10,267 bases of DNA from Bryobacterales bacterium (lineage in GTDB: Bacteria; Cyanobacteriota; Vampirovibrionia; Obscuribacterales; Obscuribacteraceae). A model generated the notes under the pieces. That model saw only the letters and a program-made list of their open reading frames with translations, did not search any database and was not told the DNA's origin. A program made the position numbers and the translations under genes. The stretch lies in contig CAJCHQ010000863.1 of NCBI GenBank assembly GCA_903970295.1, forward strand, positions 1 to 10,267. Direction: 5' to 3'. How positions within the stretch are numbered: position 1 is the stretch's first letter; each line of letters begins with the position of its first letter. Below, piece by piece: positions 5,714 to 10,267 of the stretch.

Positions 5714-5811
5714 GCCAACTCGTTGCGTCTCGTTGGCACTATCGACAAACTTATTCGCTAACTCATGTCAGCGACCTACTAGTTGACAAGTGCTCGGTTG
5801 CGATAGTGCCA
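5714..5811 (+). promoter_or_regulatory. Long stem-loop in the leader of the Flp pilin gene
   Basis: TGGCACTATCG (5734-5744) and CGATAGTGCCA (5801-5811) are perfect 11-nt inverse complements. The stem can continue with CAA/TTG (5746-5748 with 5798-5800), ACTT/AAGT (5749-5752 with 5788-5791) and CGCT/AGCG (5756-5759 with 5770-5773), giving a rod-like fold. Its left arm overlaps the right arm of a second hairpin, GCCAAC/GTTGGC (5714-5719 with 5732-5737), so only one can form fully. The fold ends 20 nt before the AAGGAG of the pilin gene, a position suited to control of translation or mRNA stability. Read by eye. Confidence 0.5.
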
Positions 5812-5843
5812 GAGTCAGTTAATTTCACTGCAAGGAGAATCTG

Positions 5844-6083
5844 ATGAGAATCAAAGCAAGAAGAAGTAGAAAAGGACAGAGCATGGTCGAATACGCGATC
5901 GGCATCGGTTGCGTGACCGCAGTTTGTATGCTCGTTCTGGGCGGTCTTGGGCACGCCTCTGCTGACGTGGTGCGCCAAGTGTTACTAAATATCAACGATG
6001 CGGATGATCAATCTGCCGATCCCGGCTCGATCTTCACCAACGGTGTTTCCGGCAAGGGCAATGCTCCCTGGAATCCGCAATAG
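5844..6083 (+). CDS. flp: Flp-type major prepilin (type IVb pilin)
   Basis: Major subunit of a Tad/Flp pilus, a thin adhesive fibre made by a type II/IV secretion-like machine. The 79-residue precursor has a basic leader (RIKARRSRK), then G-QSMVEYAI: cleavage by a TadV/CpaA-type prepilin peptidase after Gly11 leaves Gln at +1 and the required Glu-Tyr at +5/+6. A hydrophobic helix follows (about 17-38, including CVTAVCMLVLGGLG) with two cysteines, which is unusual for Flp helices. The mature pilin would be 68 residues. The C-terminus (about 52-79) is a polar Gly/Asn/Asp/Pro-rich tail. The ribosome binding site is AAGGAG at 5832-5837, six bases from ATG. It is the first gene of the pilus operon and is followed by a strong hairpin. 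Confidence 0.92.
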   Translation: MRIKARRSRKGQSMVEYAIGIGCVTAVCMLVLGGLGHASADVVRQVLLNINDADDQSADPGSIFTNGVSGKGNAPWNPQ

Positions 6084-6116
6084 AACGCCGCTCTTCCATC
6101 TTAGAAGACATTTACG

Positions 6117-6146
6117 GGGAGGATATCCAGTTCTTGGAATCCTCCC
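6117..6146 (+). promoter_or_regulatory. Strong hairpin between flp and tadE without a U-tract
   Basis: GGGAGGAT (6117-6124) pairs perfectly with ATCCTCCC (6139-6146). After one bulged A, TCCA/TGGA (6126-6129 with 6135-6138) extends the stem around a 5-nt loop. The bases after it (GGTACACTAG) are not T-rich, so a simple rho-independent terminator is unlikely. A processing or stabilising structure that raises pilin mRNA over the downstream messages fits its position. Its left arm also resembles a ribosome binding site but has no start codon nearby. Confidence 0.65.
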
Positions 6147-6179
6147 GGTACACTAGTTGGCTGTCAGGAGGCTTGTGGA

Positions 6180-6803
6180 ATGCGGTCTGTTTGCGATAGA
6201 AGGAAGACAAGGAATAGTCAAATAGCCAGGCGTCGACGAGGTCAGTCGATGGTTGAATTTGCTATATCGTTTCCTTTCATCCTGTTGCTGTTGGTATCCA
6301 TAATTTTCTTCGGTCGCTATTTTCTCATCGCTCAAGTATTGCTGTATGCTGCGCAGGAAGGGTCCAAGGTAGCTGCTCGGACGCCGAACTTGAGCGATCC
6401 AGACGTCCGCGGTCAAGTGCGCGGCTTCACTGTTACCGGTGCTCAGCTGAACATCAATTCGGTCATTTATACAGCCATCGCTTCCGCTAATTTGCTCTCC
6501 AACGGCAATACCGGTAACATGCCGCCCGGTTCAAGAGTGGAAATCTTTCGCAGCGGTGCGGTCGACAACTGGGATGCTGACGGCACCGCCGCTGATACTA
6601 CCGCTCTGGGCACCGTACAAGTGCGGATTGATTATCCCTTTGAATTGATCGGTAATCCTTTCAACGGCGGCGCCTCTCAAGGCAGTGTCAGTGGCACGGT
6701 GGCAATTGCCATGACCGTGGACGGCAGCCGGCCGCCCTTGCGTTTCAACAACTTTACAATTACTGAGCGGGCGACAGCCGGCGAAGAGATCTATCAACCA
6801 TAG
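6180..6803 (+). CDS. tadE: TadE-like pseudopilin / Flp pilus assembly protein
   Basis: TadE-family minor pilin-like protein needed for Flp pilus assembly. The 207 residues start with a strongly basic leader ending RRRRG at Gly21, then QSMVEFAI, the same prepilin-peptidase box as in the flp product (Glu at +5, Phe at +6). A hydrophobic helix follows (about 29-55, with FPFILLLLVSIIFFG), then AAQEGSKVAA, matching the usual A..GA/R..A segment of TadE proteins. The extracytoplasmic part (70-207) is Gly/Asn/Thr-rich with repeated beta-strand-like segments such as TVQVRIDYPFELIG and VAIAMTVDGSRP. The start is supported by AGGAGG eight bases upstream (6166-6171). It follows flp by 96 nt containing the hairpin, and cpaB begins 15 nt after its stop. 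Confidence 0.85.
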   Translation: MRSVCDRRKTRNSQIARRRRGQSMVEFAISFPFILLLLVSIIFFGRYFLIAQVLLYAAQEGSKVAARTPNLSDPDVRGQVRGFTVTGAQLNINSVIYTAIASANLLSNGNTGNMPPGSRVEIFRSGAVDNWDADGTAADTTALGTVQVRIDYPFELIGNPFNGGASQGSVSGTVAIAMTVDGSRPPLRFNNFTITERATAGEEIYQP

Positions 6804-6818
6804 ATCGAGGAGTCATTC

Positions 6819-7781
6819 ATGGTTACGGCCCCGAGCGTTACATCGACAGCTTCCTCCTGGGACAAATTGCCTTCCTTGAAACCGGTGCGGAAGAAAGGCA
6901 ACCCCCTTATCGTGGTTGCTCTTCTGGCTGTGGTGATCTTGAGCGCTTCGGGCATCTGGCGCGCTACGCACACGGCACCGCCCATGCCGATGGTCAAAGT
7001 CGTCGCTGCCGCACGAGATTTACCGGCTGGTTCCAGAATTGGTTTCATGTCCGTTCGTTATCTGGATGTGCCGCGAAAGTTCGCCACTGCCGATATGATC
7101 GTCTCTCTCAATGACGTCAGTGGTCGCGTCGCTCGCACCTACCTGCAAGCCGGCGAGCCCATTCAGAAGTCCATGCTGTTCGCCGGACATGACGGTTTGG
7201 CGATGAATTTGGAGACACATGAGCGCGCCATCACCTTGCAGTTAAGCGACGACACAACCGTCGATCACTCGATCCAACCCGACGATGTGGTAGATGTTCT
7301 GGCCGTTAGCACCAAAGACGGAAAGAAATACACTAAGACTATTTGTCAGGCTGCGCGGGTGGTAATAGCCTCTCCCAAAGAACAGCTGCTTTCCCGCACG
7401 GCGGCTGGTGCTATGAACAATATGATCACCCTGGCCGTGACTCCGGACATGGGCGAAGCGATTACCGAGGCCAATGAGACTGGTAAGATTCGTTTGCTTT
7501 TGCGCAATCGCTTGAGCCGGGTGCAGAATCAATTGCCTGGTGTCGCACCGGAAGATATTTTGCCGGTTAGTGCGCAGCAAGATGAAAAGTCGACGCTGAA
7601 ATTGCCGCATGATGGAGTTCCGCCTTTGCTGCCACCGCCCCCAGTGTTGGCGCCGCCTGCAGCCGAGCGATCGAATCCTAATCAGTATATGCAGACTGCG
7701 CCGCCCAGCGAACCTCTCGGTTGGTTGGTAGAAATGTTCAGCGGTGCACATAAGGAGAGTCTGAGTGTACCGGAGCGTTGA
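6819..7781 (+). CDS. cpaB: Flp pilus assembly protein CpaB/RcpC
   Basis: A periplasmic-side assembly protein, anchored in the inner membrane, of the Tad apparatus. It is 320 residues. A cytosolic N-terminus leads to one membrane span (about 29-47, NPLIVVALLAVVILSASG). Then comes an SAF domain (about 59-122) with VVAAARDLPAGSRI, L.VP, GRVAR and the hallmark AGEPI. The RcpC/CpaB domain follows (about 133-230), with RAITLQLSD, the D.VDVLAV strand and TLAVTPDMGEAI. The C-terminus is low-complexity and proline-rich (268-281, LLPPPPVLAPP), perhaps crossing peptidoglycan or binding the secretion channel (inference). Ribosome binding site GAGGAG six bases before ATG. The 3' end contains the AAGGAG and start of the next gene, a 17-nt overlap that suggests coupled translation. 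Confidence 0.92.
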   Translation: MVTAPSVTSTASSWDKLPSLKPVRKKGNPLIVVALLAVVILSASGIWRATHTAPPMPMVKVVAAARDLPAGSRIGFMSVRYLDVPRKFATADMIVSLNDVSGRVARTYLQAGEPIQKSMLFAGHDGLAMNLETHERAITLQLSDDTTVDHSIQPDDVVDVLAVSTKDGKKYTKTICQAARVVIASPKEQLLSRTAAGAMNNMITLAVTPDMGEAITEANETGKIRLLLRNRLSRVQNQLPGVAPEDILPVSAQQDEKSTLKLPHDGVPPLLPPPPVLAPPAAERSNPNQYMQTAPPSEPLGWLVEMFSGAHKESLSVPER

Positions 7782-9183
7782 CCATCACAACCAATTGGCT
7801 CGCCGACAGCCAGGACATACGCGCCGGGCTGATGGGGCGATTACGCCCTTCATTGCCATGGCTGTGATTCTGATGATGGGCATGATGGGAGTCTGCATAG
7901 ATTTGACTCGAGATTTCGAGACGGCCAGGCAATTGAAATTTGCCGCTCAGTCGGCTGCCATCTATGGCTTGTCCCTGGCCACCAATACTGATGGCACTTA
8001 TACAGCGACAGCGGCGATGAACAATATCCAAAACGGTATTTTGCAGGCTGGCAACAATTCCTGGAACGTGGCCGAGTTCGGACCGGCAACTAATGCGGTT
8101 ACCAGCAATCCCAAGCCGGGTATTGCCAGCGAGCCTGTCACCTTTGCTGCCGGTGATGTCCAATTCGTCAACAATCCTCTCGACAATAGCGAATTCTTTT
8201 TGCAGCTCACGGCCAGGCGCCAGGGACAAGATGCACTGCAACAATTTTTCTTGCCTTTGCTCTATACGTCGTTCAACGGGCCGGCACCGCAGTCGGTGCG
8301 CACAGTCTCCACTCACCGGGTCGTGGAGGTATTGGGCCAGCCGGCCACTCGCATCGGCGCCGGTGCTCCACTCAATTCTGCGGCCGGGACAAGAGAGTCT
8401 CAGCTGGCTGGGTTTGCCGCTTTACCCCTGGCGATCAGTTACAACCAATTTGCTCCCTTGACCAATCCTGCTCTCACCAATACTCAGTACACAATCGATC
8501 TGGTGACATCCAAATCCGCCGGTGCCGTCGCTGCCGGACACATAAAAGGATGTCTGGTCAATCTCTCCAGCACCGCTAATGGTGCGACCGTCTATGGTGG
8601 CGCCACCGGAACCACCGCCGTTAACCAGCTGCTCGGTTTGCTTGGCTATTTTGGCGCTCAAACCGGGCAGCCAGCCATTGCTCCGGCGGTGGTCGAAATG
8701 GGCAGCGCCCTCTTTGCTTTCGACCCGGCCCAATGGAGTGCCGCTCAACAAAGAGCGATTGCTCAGGCCCTTGCACCGAACAACTTTCGCCCCGGCCTTT
8801 ATATCATTCCTGTTTTGGCTAACGATCCCAATTTTGGCGCCGTTGGTGTCACCGGTCCCAATCAGGTGGTGGGCTTCGCTCATTTGAACCTGACCTCATT
8901 CACAATTGCCAACGGTGTTCCGACTCAGGCGACAGTCTTAATTTCCGATCCGCTATCGGGCAGTTATTCGGTGCCCGTGCGAAACGCAACTGCCGCAATT
9001 ATGTCCAGTATTCCCACCGGCTCTCTCACTTTGATGGGGTCCTTTTTACCAGCCAATACGGGGCTGGTCTCCGATCCGTTTCTGCCGCGCACTTATGATC
9101 CGGTTGCCAACACAGTTTCGATCCGCCCGCGCGGCATAGTCTTGGCGCCTGCCCTGTCGCCGAGACAAATACCCGCTTTCTAG
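7765..9183 (+). CDS. tadG: TadG-like envelope protein with a large unrecognised outer domain
   Basis: A TadG/TadE-G-like protein of the Flp pilus apparatus, 472 residues. The start is GTG 7765, chosen because AAGGAG lies 7 nt upstream (7752-7757) and the basic N-terminus RRQPGHTRRADG leads straight into the Tad segment. That segment is GAITPFIAMAVILMMGMMG (24-42) as the membrane anchor, then VCIDLTRDFETARQLKFAAQ and SAAIYG, which matches the AvDlgr....LQnAaDaAALAGA pattern of this family. Residues about 75-472 are Ala/Gly/Asn/Thr/Pro-rich and presumably extracytoplasmic. I see no DxSxS metal-binding motif of the von Willebrand A domain that many TadG proteins carry. The part with LPLAISYNQF (221-230) and NQVVGFAHLNL (366-376) resembles the end of shorter TadG-like proteins, from memory only. 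Single cysteines at 44 and 263. Confidence 0.75.
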   Translation: MYRSVDHHNQLARRQPGHTRRADGAITPFIAMAVILMMGMMGVCIDLTRDFETARQLKFAAQSAAIYGLSLATNTDGTYTATAAMNNIQNGILQAGNNSWNVAEFGPATNAVTSNPKPGIASEPVTFAAGDVQFVNNPLDNSEFFLQLTARRQGQDALQQFFLPLLYTSFNGPAPQSVRTVSTHRVVEVLGQPATRIGAGAPLNSAAGTRESQLAGFAALPLAISYNQFAPLTNPALTNTQYTIDLVTSKSAGAVAAGHIKGCLVNLSSTANGATVYGGATGTTAVNQLLGLLGYFGAQTGQPAIAPAVVEMGSALFAFDPAQWSAAQQRAIAQALAPNNFRPGLYIIPVLANDPNFGAVGVTGPNQVVGFAHLNLTSFTIANGVPTQATVLISDPLSGSYSVPVRNATAAIMSSIPTGSLTLMGSFLPANTGLVSDPFLPRTYDPVANTVSIRPRGIVLAPALSPRQIPAF

Positions 9184-9215
9184 AAGACGCTCCAAGAGTA
9201 CGAAGGAATCAGAAG

Positions 9216-10127
9216 ATGCTGAACAGATTGTTTGCCAGAGGCAAGGAGGAGATTCGTGCAGTTGATGCGCCGATTCAATCTGCTCTGACATCAGTATCGA
9301 CCATTAGTGACAACAAAACGGCAGGCCGGGCCGACAACGCGACCGATCACGAAATGCATGCCGAGGGGCCTTTGGTTCAAGCACCGGCAGTGGCTGTGAT
9401 CGCCGCCAAGGGCGGGGCTGGTGCCACTACTGTGGCTGTCAATTTAGCGGCTGCTATGTCTTTGCTGCGCCTACCGACAACTCTAGTCGATGGGAATTTG
9501 CAGCATCCCGGCGTCCTCAATTTGCTGGGCGTCGAACCTGAGCATTCGATCATTGAACTGTTGGCCAGGGTCGGCGAAATTGACCAAAAGCTCTTCGAGG
9601 CTTGCGCCTTAGATGCCGCCGCGAACTTCAAAGTGCTCTCCCCACCTGTCAGCGGTGAAGCCGCTCTGCAGACCGATTTGACCGAATTAGCTCGTTGTCT
9701 GGATTTGGTCAGATCCTACTCGGGCATCTGGGTCGTGGATTTACCTCAGCATTTGGACCGGCATTTAGTCACCTTGACCGATTTTTGCGCGAGAATCGTG
9801 CTGGTATTTGAAGCCACCGTTGCCGGTGTCGCTGCTTGTCAGCGCTGGCTGAAAATATTCCGCGAACTTGGTTATGAAAAGGAACGTATTATTTGTGTGC
9901 TGAACCGCTCAGGCTCGAAATTTAGAGGTGTGGAAGAGCAGCTCGATGACAGTTTTTTTGAGCAACCATTTTATCGTTTACCCAATTGTTCTTCAGCGCA
10001 TTGGGATTGCGCCAATAAGGCAGTGCCTCTGGTTTTGGAAAATCCTGCCCATGTCTACTCGAAGGCGGTTTTAAAATTAGCTGAGCAAATCACAACCCAG
10101 ACAATGCGAGGCTTAGGGCATGTCTAA
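9216..10127 (+). CDS. cpaE: CpaE/TadZ-type MinD/ParA-like ATPase of the Flp pilus
   Basis: A MinD/ParA-superfamily protein that places and organises the Tad secretion complex, usually at a pole. It is 303 residues. The deviant Walker A motif AAKGGAGATTVAVNLA (64-79) keeps the signature lysine (Lys65), but the usual second lysine of KGGxGKT is Ala70, as is common in CpaE/TadZ. LVDGNLQHPG (90-99) takes the place of the D.D.Q.G switch segment; Walker B is WVVDLP (172-177, Asp175). The N-terminal 55 residues are low-complexity and polar, not the receiver-like domain found in many CpaE proteins, so this is a short form. Cysteines cluster late (Cys258, Cys265). The ribosome binding site AAGGA lies 8 nt before ATG 9216. 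It overlaps the next gene by 8 nt and follows the tadG-like gene by 32 nt. Confidence 0.88.
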   Translation: MLNRLFARGKEEIRAVDAPIQSALTSVSTISDNKTAGRADNATDHEMHAEGPLVQAPAVAVIAAKGGAGATTVAVNLAAAMSLLRLPTTLVDGNLQHPGVLNLLGVEPEHSIIELLARVGEIDQKLFEACALDAAANFKVLSPPVSGEAALQTDLTELARCLDLVRSYSGIWVVDLPQHLDRHLVTLTDFCARIVLVFEATVAGVAACQRWLKIFRELGYEKERIICVLNRSGSKFRGVEEQLDDSFFEQPFYRLPNCSSAHWDCANKAVPLVLENPAHVYSKAVLKLAEQITTQTMRGLGHV

Positions 10128-10267
10128 TCTGCGCGATCTGCTCTTCAAGAAAGACACAGAAAGTGAACACGGCGGGCAGCATACTGCCACGGCCAGAGCG
10201 CCGAAGTCCGTCGCTCGCGGGCCCAGTGCCAGAAATTCAGGACCGGCTTTCAAACTTTCATTTTCTG
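10120..10267 (+). CDS. Start of next pilus gene, probably CpaF/TadA secretion ATPase (runs off the window)
   Basis: An ATG at 10120 overlaps the stop region of cpaE by 8 nt and opens a frame of 49 codons that stays open to the window end. The visible N-terminus begins MSNLRDLLFKKDTES and continues as a Ser/Ala/Arg/Gly-rich linker. No diagnostic motif has been reached. The identity rests only on synteny: cpaF/tadA usually follows cpaE/tadZ, and TadA proteins often begin with a variable polar tail. The upstream AGGG is a weak binding site, consistent with translational coupling. Confidence 0.55.
   Translation, partial: MSNLRDLLFKKDTESEHGGQHTATARAPKSVARGPSARNSGPAFKLSFS

Noticed and set aside
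6117..6146. Rho-independent terminator after flp
   Set aside because: The stem is strong but there is no T-run after it, and tadE follows with the same prepilin box; kept as a processing or stabilising hairpin instead.
7738..8316. Minus-strand open frame of 192 codons across the cpaB-tadG junction
   Set aside because: Antisense to two overlapping genes with good start signals; no motif.

Overview
The window looks like a chromosomal segment from a free-living bacterium with meso-diaminopimelate peptidoglycan. The MurE ligase carries the DNPR substrate motif, and haem is made from glutamate through HemL (the C5 route, which argues against an alphaproteobacterium). G+C is roughly 50%. Nothing fixes the phylum. 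A Vampirovibrionia/Obscuribacter-like lineage would fit the gene mix, but that is a weak guess. I see no insertion sequence, phage gene, CRISPR array, tRNA or rRNA.

Layout. Positions 1-2310 (minus strand) hold a translation/cell-wall operon, rplU (L21) - rpmA (L27) - murE, with murE running off the left edge. It is read from a good promoter at 2281-2310 through a leader of about 168 nt that can fold in two competing ways. Positions 2338-2644 (plus) hold a small unknown gene. Positions 2716-4053 (plus) hold a 2-Cys peroxiredoxin with a dyad upstream and a clean terminator behind it, then a cytosolic TlpA/thioredoxin-like protein. HemL (glutamate-1-semialdehyde aminomutase) follows at 4121-5425. 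Positions 5426-5843 are a 418-nt gene-free stretch with several inverted repeats, candidate promoters and a long stem-loop just before the next gene. From 5844 to the right edge runs a Tad/Flp (type IVb) pilus operon: flp pilin - tadE pseudopilin - cpaB - tadG-like - cpaE/tadZ - start of a further gene, probably the CpaF/TadA ATPase.

How the parts work together. The pilus genes form one transcription unit with short gaps and two overlaps. Flp and TadE share the same prepilin-peptidase box (GQSMVE). CpaB and the TadG-like protein are single-span envelope proteins, and CpaE is the polar/assembly ATPase. A strong hairpin without a U-tract between flp and tadE may set the pilin-to-assembly-protein ratio. 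No secretin gene (cpaC/rcpA) lies in its usual place between cpaB and cpaE.

Most interesting are the two RNA leaders. The rplU leader has mutually exclusive domains and a copy of the 16S rRNA 3'-end sequence AUCACCUCC. The flp leader has an 11-bp long-range stem that competes with a 6-bp hairpin. Both were read by eye and need covariation or folding analysis.
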